64,000 nucleotides of DNA from Zizania palustris (taxonomy: Eukaryota; Streptophyta; Magnoliopsida; Poales; Poaceae). Made by a program: the position numbers and the translations under genes. Shown piece after piece: positions 1-12,391 of the stretch. The notes under the pieces were generated by a model. It made no database searches, was not told the DNA's origin, and saw only the letters and a program-made list of their open reading frames with translations. Each line of letters opens with the position of its first letter. Positions within the stretch are counted from its first letter, which is position 1. The stretch covers positions 27,744,778-27,808,777 of the forward strand of contig JAAALK010000080.1 in assembly GCA_019279435.1 (NCBI GenBank). The letters run 5' to 3'.

Positions 1-59
1 GGAGAAGATAGTTGGAATAAACTCATCATAGCTCAACTCATTCCTACAAGAACCCTAGC

Positions 60-180
60 AAATGTGGATTATAAATATGAATGTAAATATGGATTGTAAA
101 TGTGAATATGAATGTGAATGGGAATGTTGACTGTAAATGTGAATATTAATCATAAATGTGAATGTGTATGTAAATGTGGC
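60..180. repeat. Degenerate short tandem repeat (AATGTGAATATG-like)
   Basis: The words AATGTGAATATG, AATGTGAATG and TAAATGTG recur head to tail. This is a degenerate minisatellite in AT-rich DNA; no coding signal is visible around it. Confidence 0.6.
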
Positions 181-390
181 TACGGATGATTACACAATAG
201 ATTGATTCAGCTACAATTGTATTGTATATATACGTTAGAGCTAACATGCCGGTTCATGAAAACAATACTAAGTAATTATAGAAGGGATTGATGTATGCAT
301 ACAAAAAAACTAACAACTGAGACCACATAGATTACATACAGATTATATAAATATTACTAACCATATGTGTGAATATTGCTAACATAATGT

Positions 391-408
391 ATATATATAT
401 ATATATAT
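391..408. repeat. (AT)9 microsatellite
   Basis: A perfect AT dinucleotide run within strongly AT-rich sequence. Confidence 0.9.
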
Positions 409-409
409 G

Positions 410-796
410 AAATCTAATTGATACACAATTAAAATATATAAAAATAATATTCATATATAATAATATATACATATTAAATTTCTTTAAAACGAGAGATCGC
501 CGAGATGTTGACACGTGTGAGTCTGAAAGGATGGGTGTATTGTATACTGTCTTTATGTCGAAAATTGCTCTATCTTTTTTTTTCGAAATGCCTTCTCTCC
601 AAAAAAATTTGCTTCTTTCTGTTTGCAGAGCTGAAAAACCGAACATGTTCTTAAGCCAGTGGGTACGTATGTGTTTCGGTGCTTTGCAAATTGCAAGACG
701 TGACCGGTCTCAATCAAGCATCCACCGTGTGCAACCTCCGGGAAACGGCCGGAGGCATTTCATCGGGCACGAAACGTGAATTGTAACTGAGGCATT
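410..796. other. Intergenic, no recognised feature
   Basis: Two short overlapping open frames (about 80-100 codons) occur on opposite strands, but neither resembles a known protein and codon composition looks random. I see nothing else. Confidence 0.5.
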
Positions 797-972
797 AAGA
801 GCTTGTTTGTTTCAGCTTTAGACTATAAAAATCCAATTTATAAGAACTCAATTTATTAGATTGTTATAATCTATGCTTCAAATTATAATAAACTGTTAGA
901 ATAAATTACTTTGTTTATTTCGACTTATAAAAAAACAAAATTGTTATAATCCAAAGCTAAAACAAACCGTAC
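797..972. mobile_element. MITE-like element with imperfect terminal inverted repeats
   Basis: The left end reads GAGCTTGTTTGTTTCAGCTT and the reverse complement of the right end contains GGTTTGTTTTAGCTTTGGAT, so roughly 30-40 bp at each end are inverted copies. The core is AT-rich and non-coding. Ends of the form TTGTTTnAGCTT are common in small hAT-type elements of grasses. A clean 8-bp target duplication is not visible, so the superfamily is uncertain. Confidence 0.55.
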
Positions 973-1239
973 CACTTATATTTTATGGAGCGAATCATGT
1001 TGGATTCTTCTTATCACAACGATTCCTTTCCAAGACGACATCTCGTGCGTGCCAATCTTGCCACCAACTAACCTATCTCCTTTGTCAGCATATGTCACAC
1101 GTGTGTGCGTGCGTTAGCATCATGACATGTTGAGCTGATCTCATGCAGTGCAATCAAATCATTACTGAAAACCTAGTGTGTGCTTAATTTCTCGATCAAT
1201 CATGGAACACCGTGCATTTTCAAGAGAAAACCTACGGAG

Positions 1240-1585
1240 ACCGATAGTTTGTTTATCTGTCGGCAATTGGCACCTTTAATGCATCAGTTCTTTTGTCAAT
1301 AAAATCTTTACCGACAGAAAAAACTGCCGGGGAAATTGTTGTCAGCAAAGATCTTTAACGACAGATCAGCACGTTATCGACACCGTACACAATCTGTCCT
1401 CCAATTTGAACTTTTGCCGGAAGACATATCTTTTCCGACAGACACTCTTTATGTGTAGACTACAATTTGCCGACAGACATATATTTTCGACAGACACTCT
1501 TTATGTGTAGACTACAATTTGCCGACAGACATATATTTTCCGACAGACACTCTTTATGTGTAGACTACAGTTTGCCGACAGATAG
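1240..1585. repeat. CTGTCGG/CCGACAG-rich region with three tandem 53-bp units
   Basis: Units at 1414-1466, 1467-1518 and 1519-1571 are near-identical (the middle one is 1 bp short), with a partial fourth to about 1585. Each contains CCGACAGACA and CTCTTTATGTGTAGAC. Upstream the same short CTGTCGG or CCGACAG word recurs in both orientations. Dense short repeats in both orientations are typical of CACTA subterminal regions, and similar words recur near 56210-56328, but no terminus is visible here. Confidence 0.55.
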
Positions 1586-2077
1586 GTTGTTTGGAAATAT
1601 TGCCTATGACCTATGCTGTCTTCTGACATCAAAATGGTGTACCATTGTAATATACATGAAACAAGATTCCTTTAATATTCATATTAACAGATCATAATGT
1701 TCCAATAATTTTCATTACAAAAGGCAGAACAAGTCACAATTATGTCTGAGAAAACGCGGACCAAACATAATCTAATAGACATCTTCACCCCATTGTGTTT
1801 GGTACCTTAATTTCAAGTTTATGGATAAAATGTTTCTTTCAGTGCACAAACGCTCCAAAGAGTAAACCAAGGTGATGATTAAATATTGCACAAGTTCCCA
1901 ATAAAATGCACTCGATAAATACACCGGGACTCTATAATAAAACATCAGTTCCTGTCGTATACTAGGGATGGTGCATTATTTGAACCAGAGCCTAGCTAAA
2001 ACACAACCATGCCCATGAAGTAGCCAACTGAAGTTCAAAACTTTAGTTGTCCCAACAAATGTACATTTTTTAATTTG
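1586..2077. other. Intergenic, no recognised feature
   Basis: AT-rich, no sustained reading frame, no inverted or tandem repeat recognised. It forms the left flank of the large retroelement complex. Confidence 0.5.
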
Positions 2078-2082
2078 CATGC
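2078..2082. repeat. Target-site duplication CATGC, left copy (S1)
   Basis: CATGC directly precedes the LTR start at 2083 and directly follows the LTR end at 50945. This links the two outer LTRs as ends of one insertion. Confidence 0.75.
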
Positions 2083-3939
2083 TGAGAAACCAAGGGTTGG
2101 TTTCAGAGTCTGTGATGAGTGATTGACAGATTTTATCCTCTGATTCGAAGGGGTCCCTCCGAAGGGTTTGGAGGTTGTTTCACCGAAGGGTTCGGTGGGT
2201 CTGTTTTGTTGCGCCTGTTGCAGCGGAGTGTGCCTGTCGGAGGGGTCCGATAGTACACGATGACTGGTTGTACCGAAGGGTTCGGTACTTTGGGCGGTAC
2301 ACCGGAGTGTGTGCCGAAGGTTGTTTACCCGGAGAGGTCTCCGGGGTACTAGATACACTTGTCTGTCTGTCTGTGGTGCGCAGGTGACTTCGGAGGCGAC
2401 GGACGGTTCACAGCAAGTGAACCTAGGTCAAGCGGGAGGCTTGATGCTAGGCGAGCGAGGAGCTCGGTCACGAAGGCTGCGAAGGGGTCGAGGTCGGACC
2501 TCGGGTCGAGGTGCGCCAGGAGAAGGCAGTAAGTGCGGAGCGTGACTCCGGCTGAAGGTACTCCGAGATGAAGTCCTCGGAGGCAAGGCACTTCGAAGGG
2601 TACTCCGAATGGAATGACTTCGGAGTATGGTGGACAAAGTCCTCAGCAATGAGGCAAAGCGTTTAAAGTGTGCTCCGGAGGGAGGCACTCGAAGATATAC
2701 CTGACAAAGGTCTCAGAAGTCGAGGTGCATCAAAGGCATGGTCCGAGTGAGGTTCGTCGAGGAGTGTGCTCGGGGAGAGACACTGCGACGAAGTGCTCAT
2801 GGAATGCTTCATGCGGAGGCCTTGGACGAAGGAGGGACTTCGAAGGGTGGTACTCCGAAGGTGGGGCTTCAGAGTGAGGCTGACTTGAGGTACTTCGGCC
2901 AGACATGGCTTCGGTACACGGGCTGACGGAGTTCGAGCTGGGAGAAGGTGTGAAGCCGTGGTGGTCCACTCTGGAGGTGTTGGTGCGAAGTCCCAAGGGC
3001 TTTGACGGCTTCGACTCAAAACCGTCACTGTATCGAAGGCTGACTTCGGTGAAGCGAAGGCCATCAGGCTCAAGGCTTCTCACCGAAGCTACCGCACCCC
3101 TCGCGTGCGAAGGGGGCTTCAGAAGGGTCCAAAACTACAAAGGCTGACCGCGTCTGCTCTGCAAAAGCTGATGCTATCTTCTCTGCGAAGCTGACAAAAG
3201 AAGCCTCCAAATAAAGTAGACTACCAGCTGTACCCCCTTGTGTTCATCCCGTGAGTTCATTTTGTGTTCCCTGTTCAAGTAATGAAACTTTAATTCTGTT
3301 CTCATTTGTGCTTGAACTTGTATTCTGTGTTGCACTGCATGCTTTGATTCCTCTATACACCTTCCTGGGTGAAGTTGCGTTTTGAATCTCTTCTGGAGAA
3401 GTGTCTGAGAGGTCTGTGCATGTGAAGTGTGTTTCTCAGTGTCTGTTCGCTCTGTGTAAACTGGAGGCTAGACCTCTCTGATTACTAGCGAAGCACTTTC
3501 CTTGTGTTGAATCAAAGCCCATTTTCTTCCCTCGTCTAAGTCCTCGGCGAAGTGTGTTTGGTGTGCATTTAGACCTCGAAGTACGAAGCCTAGTACCAGT
3601 TGCTAGCGCTGAGTGTTTGGTCGAAGTCCTCAGAGGGAAGTCTGCTTTTGCGAAGGGTGAAGTGCGAAGCCTGCTCGAAGGCACTCTGTGTGTGGAGCCT
3701 GCACTGACTTAGCAGAGCTGAATTTTCGGAGTTGTGGGTGTTGCGAAGTCTTCTTGGCTTCTAACTTTTGCTCCTTGCAAAGCGTGATTTCGAGCTGTGA
3801 AATACCTCCGAACCAGAACTTCGAAGGGTGTGTTCGAAGGCTGTTCCGCAGAAGACAGAATTAAAACAGAAGGCTATTTTTAGTCTGAAATTTTAAAAGC
3901 TCCCATTCACCCCCTCTGGTCACCGTTTTCGGTCCAACA
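2083..3939 (+). repeat. S1 5' LTR
   Basis: It starts TGAGAAACCAAGG and ends GGTCCAACA, the same termini as the other LTRs of this family in the window. It is CpG-rich and full of ACTCCGAAG, CTTCGGAG and TTCGAAGG words. At 1857 bp it is about 150 bp shorter than its relatives. The missing piece, at about 3239, is the part that elsewhere holds CTATAAATA and the presumed transcription start, so this LTR probably cannot act as a promoter. Confidence 0.85.
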
Positions 3940-3941
3940 AT

Positions 3942-3953
3942 TGGTATCAGAGC
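3942..3953 (+). other. S1 primer binding site (initiator tRNA-Met)
   Basis: TGGTATCAGAGC two to three bases after the LTR end is complementary to the 3' end of plant initiator tRNA-Met, the usual primer of copia elements. Confidence 0.9.
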
Positions 3954-4003
3954 AGGTTAAGATCACCAGATGACCTTAACCGGTTTTGTGATCTGTTGGC
4001 GAC

Positions 4004-7000
4004 ATGGACAAAGTTAGTAAAATACCTCTGTTCGATGTGACAGACTTTGCATACTGGAAGGTGCGCATGGAGGCTTACTTGCTGAGCCAAGGAAATGCAA
4101 TTTGGGAGATTGTGGACTCACAATGCTCCATCCCTCAAACTCGCACCTCTCAAACAGAGAAGGATCAATATAATGCCAACTCCAAGGCTAGGAATATATT
4201 GTTCATTGGTTTGAGCCGGAGTGAGTTTGATAGGGTGCAGCACCTTAGGACTGCTAGGGAAATTTGGACAACACTCACTATTTTTCATGAGGGCTCTACA
4301 CAGATTAAGGCCAAGCGCCAAAGCACATACAATCAACAGTATCAGCTGTTTGTGCAGGCACCTGGTGAATCTATAGATGCCATGTTTTCTCGCTCTGATG
4401 CGATAGTGAGTAACTTGCGGTCCAACAGGACGCTTGCTTACAATGATCATGATAGGGCTATCAAGCTTCTCTATGCTCTTGACCGTAGCAAATGGGAAGT
4501 GAAGATATCCAGCATTGAGGAGTCCGCAGGTTATGACACATTGACCTGTGATGAGCTCTTCAGCAAGCTGAAGTCCACAGAGATTGCCAAGGCATCTCTT
4601 GTAGTGCACAGAAACTCCTTGCCACAACCATTGGCATTGGTTTCTAGCACTAGCCGTGGCAACACTGCAGAACCGAGCACATCTGGTACTTTGTGTTCTT
4701 GCAGATGGTTTTGCTTTGTCCTCCCTGGTCTCCGTCACTAAGGAGCAGGTGGACACTCTGGATGATGATGAGCTTGCTCTCATTGCCAGAAGGTTCACCC
4801 GATTTCATCATGAGAGACGGGATCAGAGGAGAAGTGGTTTTAGTGGTTGCTTTGAATGTGGCGACACTTCTCATATCAAGGCCAACTGCCCTAAGCTCAA
4901 GAAGAGAGATGAGAGTGAGCGCCCTAAATACCACAAAAAGGAGAGGAAGCCTTTTGTGAAGGGCAAGCGCGGCAAGGTGGCTAAAATAGTAGACAAAGCC
5001 GCTTCCAGAGCGTTTGTTGCTGCTCTCAGCGACATTGACACTTCCTAAACTGAGGAGTCGAGCTCTGAGGAGGAGGAGTCCCCAAGGAAGGAGGACAAGA
5101 AGGACAAGAAGGGACGAGACTTCACCGGCCTTTGCTTCATGGCCGACAGCGACCACAGCGGCGATGAGCTTGACTCATCTAAGGTACCACTATACTCTGA
5201 CCAGCTTTTAATTAAACTAGATGAGCTGAATGAAGTAGTTCTTGGTCATGATAGATTACTTGTGTAAGCCGCTAGAGAAAGAAAAGACCTTAGACTTAGG
5301 CTAGAATCTGTTTCTACTGATTATGCCATGCTTAAGTCTAAAGTTAATGATGTTGAATGTGACTCTTGTACTGTTGTCATGGGTGAGCTTGCTCAGTTGC
5401 GTTCTGTACATGCTCAAACTCTATCTGAGTTTGAGACTGCACAGAAGCAGCTTTTGGTGGTGGATTCTAGACCTCATGATATTATTGAATGCATGAACTG
5501 TTCTTTATTACGCGAGAGCATTAATTTACGTGATAAACATGTTCATGATTTAGAGGCTAGATTGGAGAGGGCCGGTAGTTCTAAGGATGCATTACCCTTA
5601 AGGACCAGCTAGGCACTGTTAGAGAGCGAGCTGAAAACCTTATGACCGAGAATGAGTACCTTCTTTCCGTGGTTAATAAATGCACTGAGGGAAAGGGTAG
5701 GATGTATTTGCTCTTGGCCAAGACCAAGATGTGTGCTGACAGAGCAGGGTTAGCTCTAGGTTTGGGTTTTGAGAGGATTCCTTCAGATAGTGGAAACAAA
5801 ACTGTGTATAGGAACTCTTTGCCACAGCCATTGGCATTGGTTTCTAGCACAAGCCGTGGCACCCCTACAGAACCAAGCACATCAGGCACTTGTGTTTTTG
5901 CAGATGGTTTTACTTTGTTCTCCCCGGTCTCCGTCACTAAGGAGTAGGTGGACACTCTGGATGATGATGAGCTTGCTCTCATTGCCAGAAGGTTCACCCG
6001 TTTTCACCATGAGAGACGGGATCAGAGGAGAAGTGGTTTTAGTGGTTGTTTTGAGTGTGGCGACACTTCTCACATCAAGGTCAATTGCCCTAAACTCAAA
6101 AAAAGAGATGAGAGTGAGCGCTCCAAATACCACAAAAGGAGAGGAAACCCTTTGTGAAGGGCAAGCACGTCAAGGTGGCTAAGAGGGTAGCCAAAGCCGC
6201 TTCCAGAGCATTTGTTGATGCTCTCAGCGACATCAACACTTCCTCAACTGAGGAGTCGAGCTCTGAGGAGGAGTCCCCAAGGAAGGATGAGAAGAAGGAA
6301 AAGAAGGGACGAGATTTCACCGGCCTCTGCTTCATGGCCGACAGCGATCACAGCGGCGATGAGCTTGACTCATCTGAGGTACCACTATCCTATGACCAGC
6401 TGTCAATTAAATTAGATGAACTGAATGAAGTAGTTCTTGGTCAAGATAGATTACTTGTGCAAGCCGCTAGAGATAGAAAAGACCTTAGACTTAGGGTAGA
6501 ATCTGTTTATACTGATTATGCCATGCTTAAGTCTAGAGTTAATGATGCTGAATGTAAATCTTGCACTGTTGTCATGGGTGAGCTTGCTCAGTTGCGTTCT
6601 GTGCATGCTCAAACTCTTTCTGAGCTTGAGACTGCACAGAATCAACTTTTGATGGTTGATTCTAGTCCTCATGATATAATTTAATGCATGAACTGCCCCT
6701 TATTACATGAGAGCATTAATTTACGTGATAAACATGTTCAGGATTTAGAGGCTAGATTGGAGAGGGCCGGTAGTTCTAAGGATGTGCAACCTGTGTGTGA
6801 CACTTGCATAACCCTTAAGGACCAACTAGGCACTGTTAGAGAGTGAGCTGAGAACCTCATGATTGAAAAGGTAGGATGGACTTGCTCTTGGCCAAGACCA
6901 AGATGTATGCTGACAGGGCAGGGTTAGCTCTGGGATTGGGTTTTGAGAGGATTCCTTCAGACAGTGAGAACAAAACTGTTTTTACCTCACCCACTAACTT

Positions 7001-7619
7001 AGAGAAAGAGAGAGCCCTGTTAGACACCCCATCAACCAAAAAGCCTACCCGAACTCCAAAGAAAACCACTCCTCCTTACAAAGAAAATTCTCCTAAGAAA
7101 ACCACTCAGCAGGAGCCCAAGAAACCTATGAGGACTGCTCCTATGACCCATGAGAGTGCCCCTCGGAGAATTTTTCATTGTTCATACTGTCAAAGGGCGG
7201 GTCATTTGGTTGGGTTATGTTTTCGTCGCATCAAGGATGAGCGACGCTATCAGACGATGAGTTTCCAAGACATGCATTATCCATCTCGAGGTATGCATGA
7301 GTCTGAGTTGTACTCATGTCCTGTTTTCGAGGCTCCTCATACTTCTCGGAGAGGTTTTGCTCCTCGAGGTATTCGCCATATTCCATATGGTGGTAGACCC
7401 CAGGCGAGTAGTCTTGTACCTCGATAGGGTAGGAGACCTCGTGATGCATTTGGGTCACAACATGTAGGTAGACCTCGCACTTTGCATCATTCTGATTATC
7501 CTGTGCATAGACAATCTATTTTTACTGTGCCTACTACTCGTATCACTCAGTGCTGGATGCCTCGTCATGTTTTCACTCACCCCAGCACTGAGCGATCGAG
7601 ATTTTCTTATCATGTGTAG
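4004..7619 (+). pseudogene. S1 gag, broken and internally duplicated
   Basis: ATG at 4004 opens a frame matching the N-terminal gag of element B (MDKVSKIPLFDV...). The frame shifts by +1 near 4690, and TAA stops occur at 5046-5048 and 5265-5267. A segment of about 1.2 kb (4604-5803) is repeated in tandem at 5804-6979, so the zinc knuckle C-F-E-C-G-D-T-S-H...C appears twice (near 4850 and 6050). The second copy lacks the three lesions of the first but has its own defects, for example a stop at 6682-6684. The C-terminal second knuckle (CSYCQRAGHLVGLC) is near 7175. The natural gag UAG is at 7617-7619. Confidence 0.85.
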
Positions 7620-8267
7620 GCGCTAGACCGAGGCTTGGAGGGCACGTGGATCATGGACTTCAGTTGTTCATGTCATATGACCGAAGATGCAGCATGGTTC
7701 TACAGCCTCACCACAACCAAGCAAAAGGAACATATCACCTTCGGCAACAATCGAAGGAGTGGAGTGAAAGGTAAAGGTGTGGTAAGAATCAACTCGAATT
7801 TCACTCTCAAAGATGTTGCTTTGGTTGAAAATTTGGGATATAATTTGCTTTCTATATCTCAATTGCTTGATGAGGGCTTCGAAGTGCGATTCCATCGCGA
7901 TACTTCGCAAGTACTCAATTCTGATGGCGTTGTTGTTTGTAAGATCTTTAGAGTTGGGAGAGTTTTTGGAGCTGATTTTTCTGAATCATCTGGTTCTTCT
8001 CATTGTCTTGTTGCACAATCGACTTTTGAGCTGTGGAAGTGGTATAGGAGACTAGGGCATATGAGCTTCGAGTTGCTTGCTCGTCTGAGTGCCCTAGGTC
8101 TGATCCGAGGATTGTCCAAGCTCAAGTTTGAGAACAATTTAGTTTGCGCTCCATGTCGACATGGAAAAATGATTGCCGCTTCGCACTCACCTGTCACCAC
8201 GGTGATGACTGAACAACCTGGAGAACTTCTCCGCATGGACACTTTAGGTCCTTCTCGGGTTAGTTCT
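7620..8267 (+). pseudogene. S1 pol, protease and N-terminal integrase part
   Basis: In frame with the gag UAG, the sequence continues GCG CTA GAC CGA GGC and then the protease region. The catalytic DSG of the family is changed to DFS (WIMDFSCSCHMT) and His/Cys positions of the pre-integrase zinc finger are kept. Homology to integrase stops at about 8267, just after the first catalytic Asp region (LRMDTLGPSRVSS). Confidence 0.8.
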
Positions 8268-8706
8268 TTTAAGAACGCGACTCAAATTTGTCTAAATTTC
8301 CACGTTTTAGGATAAAGCAACGACAGCCAAAAACTCGAAGATGAATAACTTTGGGTTGTTTCCTAAAACGTAGTTCATAAGAAGTCAAGTCAAAATTGAG
8401 CGCAAGAAGATTCGGTTTGAGATGTAACAAGCAGTGTTCATGGCCTCAGCCTAGAATTTTCTAGGAGTCCTGTGCTCATCGAGCATCGTCCTAGCCATTT
8501 CAACCAAAGTGTGGTTCTTTCTCTCAACTACACCGTTCTGTTGAGAAACCCGCGGAGCAGAGAATTGATGTTCTATGCCATGCTCCATGCAAAAGTCAAC
8601 AAAAAGACTATTCTTGAACTCAGTGTCATTATCACTTCGAATGAATTTCAATGCACCAGGGAGTTTAGTGAAAAGTCTCAAAGCCAAATTCTGAAAGTTT
8701 GAAAAC
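8268..8706 (-). pseudogene. Inverted fragment of the S1 integrase core
   Basis: From 8268 the homology to integrase switches to the minus strand. Read on that strand it encodes the second half of the catalytic core, with SDN...TEFKNSLF and QQNGVVERKNHTLVEMARTML. It corresponds to the stretch between the part ending at 8267 and the part starting at 26773, minus about 90 and 40 bp at the two joints. Integrase of S1 was therefore cut into three blocks and the middle one flipped. Confidence 0.85.
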
Positions 8707-9149
8707 CATACCTGGATAGTGGATATTTCAAGATTCATGCCATTATTCTTCTGTGACAATGGTAAGAACATCACATGAAGTTATGTCTGATAGACTGATA
8801 GTTAGATCAACCTTTTGATATAAGATCTTCAATTGAAAAGGAAATATTCTATATTGGAATTTCTAGGCATTACCATGTAGCTTTGGTTTATTTCACTAAG
8901 TTACATTATGGGTCAAAAATAAAAGTTCAATCAAGTTAGTTATAGATGGTTAGAATTGTGCACTTAATTTTGGACCCATTCCAGTACTTATTTTTCTTTC
9001 ATATGAAGTTCTGAACATTCAATAGTTTGGGTGCTGTGGTTGGCTGGTTGCTATCAACTAATTACGATGCAAATGATTTTATGTGAAAATCGTTATGATC
9101 TTTCATGAACGGACATGTATTTACGGAGGCATTGGTATCACTGTTTCAG
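8707..9149. other. Left end of the gene block, probably PP2C intron
   Basis: AT-rich with no clear coding frame. It ends in a plausible acceptor (CTGTTTCAG, 9141-9149) before the first recognisable PP2C exon, so most of it is likely intron sequence of the truncated gene. Confidence 0.45.
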
Positions 9150-11666
9150 GAATAACTTAAGGGATAGGTCCTTAAAACTTGTCTCAGGATCATGTCATCT
9201 ACCACATCATGATAAGGAAGAAACTGGTGGTGAGGATGCCCATTTTATCTGGGATGAGCAGGCCATAGGGATAGCTGATGGAGTTGGTGGTTGGGCAGGC
9301 TATGGTGTTGATGCAGGTCAATATGCTAGGGATCTTATGTCTCATGCAGTAACTTCAATACAGGAAGAACCAAAAGATTCTATTGATCTTTCAAGGGTAC
9401 TAGAAAAAGCCCATAGGAACACAACAGTTAAGGGTTCATCAACTGCATGCATCATTGCTTTAGCAGATCAGGTTTGCTACTAATCTTGTTTATTTTTATA
9501 CGTGACATGATTATTTGCTTCCTTGCCTATGGCTTTGGCATATAGCTAATTAGCTATAAGCTTATAAAGTTAACACTTGACCACTTTTCCTATATAATAG
9601 GGATTAGTAAAGCGATGTATTTGGTTTTTCTTTGAACTCCTTTTCCATTAAATGATATGTTTTGTGTTTTTTACTGGATTAGTTCAACACCCTTAGTATG
9701 ATATGGGTAAAGAATCATATTACGTGACATTTTGAGCCATTATCATCATACATGGCTCGCTTCATTGTTACTGCCTACTGCTCTTGGTGTACTTCTTGTG
9801 GCTTTGCCCTGCTCATTGCTACTACTCTCCCAGCAGCCCTGGTGCTATTGGCTTTGCTGCCAAGGCCTTTCAAAATTTTAAGAGGAAGGATGCTGATATA
9901 ATTTGTTGTTATAATTTAATTTGTTTAATAGGAAATGGTTTTTCTATTTATTCGAGGGTAGGATTGTAAGTTAATTTGTTTAGGGGATAGTGAATGAACC
10001 ACTTCCTTTAACTCCATTTTATGTATCTAGTTGGCTAGTTGAATGTCTTTGCTACAAACTGAAAATGAATAATGTCCTCTGTACTACCAAGCACATCAAG
10101 TTCTCTTCGTCCTTCACCATCCTTAGTCAAAATTTTATGAGGTGTCCTTTTGATTATCTAAGGACCAGAAAATAAAGTGAACATGGCTTTTATTTGCTAA
10201 AGTCTGGTCTACATTTTCCTTGCAGCTATATGTTCCTAGTTGATATAACAGTGCATCCCTTACCTCGTTTATCTCCATAGCTCAAAATCAATTGAGTAAA
10301 TACCTTGTTGCTTTTCATAGATATACTAAGTGCTAATGTGCTATTCTTTGTTAAGTATGAGTTCTACACTGCCTTCTGTTTCAGGGAATACAAGCAATTG
10401 ATCTTGGTGACAGTGGTTTCATACTCATCAGAGATGGTTGCACATTGTTTCGGTCGCCTATACAGCTGCAACATGATTTCAATTTCACCTACCAACTTGA
10501 GAGTGGCAATTGTAGTGACTTGCCTAGTGCTGCGCAGGTAAGCTTATGTTTAGTTTCCTGTCTGCTTGGTATACTCGTCAGGGATGCATTTATTTCACCT
10601 GCTAATCAGTGGTGCACTACTGTTTTTAATCTTAGACAATAATTTACTCAGTAATAAGTGCTTGTAGTTCATGTTTTTATGGACAGCATAGTTTTGTGTT
10701 GTCATTTGAAGTTAATAGAGAAACTAGAGAAACTTTTCTTGTGTTCCAGCCTTCCAAGATTGCTTTAAAAAATTTAGGTTACCCTCCTGGATGAAAAAAA
10801 AAACATATCTTGTAGCAGTGGTGGATCCAGATACTCGTCCATGTAGTCCCAGAATTACCTTGGATTTTGGCCCAGAAATAAATCCCCCAACTTCCCAAGC
10901 CCACAAGCCACTGCTGGCCCAACTGCCTCATGCCTGATGCCAGGGTCCATTGAAGTAGGCACACCCAATAAAATTGTCCTAGATCAACCACTGTCTAGTA
11001 GGTTCAACTTTAGAAGTTCCATAAGACCGACCAACCCTGATCACATCATGTTCATTACAGACATGATGTGATCAAACCATTTTGTGGAAGAAATTCGTAG
11101 GTTATATGTTCTTATGTAAAGTTGTAAAGAGAGCCTTTGTCATGTCAGTGAATATTAGGCAAAAGTTTTTGGGAGTTATGTACTTCTGTAGCCCATTGTA
11201 TTCATAGCTCCCAAAAATGTTTCAAGGACAATACCAGGTAGGCCTAATGTATCTTCACTTATGTAAAACCATGATACCGACCCACCGGCCTAGCTTGCAT
11301 GTAAGTGACGAACTGAGGATTTGCATCATTGCCATTTTGTGACAACAAGATCTACTATTTGTAACAACCCTCCACTAGTCCGCTCCATTCTCCTCGATAC
11401 ACACACGCACGCACACAAAGGTAGTTCAATCATATACCATATTTTTTGGCTGGCCTGGTGGCTGAATAATTAAATAGTTTTTTCTGCTGCTTTGCATAAT
11501 AATGTTGTAATACTGACACGGCCGAGAAAATTTCTAGGTCTTCAAGGTGCCTGTTGCGTCTGGTGATGTAATTGTTGCTGGAACAGATGGGCTGTTTGAT
11601 AACCTGTACAACAATGACATTACAGCAGTTGTAGTCCATGCAATCAGAGCTGGTTTGGATCCTCAA
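9150..11666 (+). pseudogene. Protein phosphatase 2C gene fragment (three internal exons)
   Basis: Exons at 9150-9471, 10385-10537 and 11538-11666 are in matching phase with GT-AG introns between them. They encode LRDRSLKLVSGSCHLPH, then GGEDAHFIWDEQ and ADGVGGW; next GIQAIDLGDSGFILIRDG and DFNFTYQLESGN; finally VASGDVIVAGTDGLFDNLY. These are hallmarks of the plant organellar/SpoIIE-like PP2C (PPM) group, with metal-binding Asp residues in GEDAHF, ADGVGG and GTDGLF. The N-terminal part including any transit peptide is absent. After LDPQ at 11666 no usable donor follows, and the last exon with the final metal-binding DDITVVV motif is missing. It cannot make an active phosphatase. Confidence 0.85.
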
Positions 11667-12391
11667 CGATTTATATTCATGATGTTTTCACTGTCAAAAA
11701 CCATAGTAAACAAACTAGAACAAACCACGATTAAATCAGAAAAAAAGGTTCATGTGATTGAGCCAGAAAGTCATGTTTTTTGGTAGAAATCAGCGAACCA
11801 AACTGACGGTGAACCGGCGGTTCTCTCCAAATCCAGTTTAAAGATGCCTCTTTGGCCCTAAAAGGGAACCTTTGTTATTGGCTCGAGGGCTTGCTGAGAA
11901 TATACCTACAATATAACATATGGTATGTTTGGTACAAATACGTATAGGAGCTTTGATCCGTGTGTTACTGCATCCATTTATATACTGAAGTAGATTTGAA
12001 AGTGTTTCAAAAATTCTGTAATAGAGAGGTGGAGGGTAAATGAACAATATTACCCCTATCATTATGCTAATTAATAGATATATTATGAATTCTTAAATAT
12101 GACTTTTCTTCTTTAAAAATAATTTTAATTAATAACTATAGCACAAATAGTACAAACTAATATGACACAAAATTGACTGAACATGTGAAGGCAGGGAAAA
12201 ACATTGGCAAGCGGTCTCTCCCGCAAGCCGCACCAGCGGTCTCACTCATGCGGTTAGTAAAGATAAGAGTAAAATTATTTACCAATGAGTTTACTAAAAG
12301 AAAAAATAGTACCCAACAGGTACGTGGGTATAGATCCACTGCCATCGTTAATGGTTGCCTAGCGCCGACTGTTTATCTTTTTTTCGGGTGG
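11667..12391. other. Non-coding spacer between PP2C fragment and kinase region
   Basis: AT-rich with short frames only. I looked for the missing last PP2C exons and did not find them. A GC-richer patch at 12180-12250 has no recognisable product. Confidence 0.45.

Noticed and set aside
1414..1585. CRISPR-like array
   Set aside because: Units are directly abutting 53-bp tandem copies without unique spacers, in plant nuclear DNA.
3941..3953. tRNA-Met-like words (also at 22593, 38281, 44202, 60908)
   Set aside because: These are retroelement primer binding sites of 12-13 bases, not tRNA genes; no cloverleaf follows.
9150..11666. Working PP2C gene
   Set aside because: The N-terminal exons and the last exon with the final metal-binding Asp are missing, and exon 3 lacks a usable donor.
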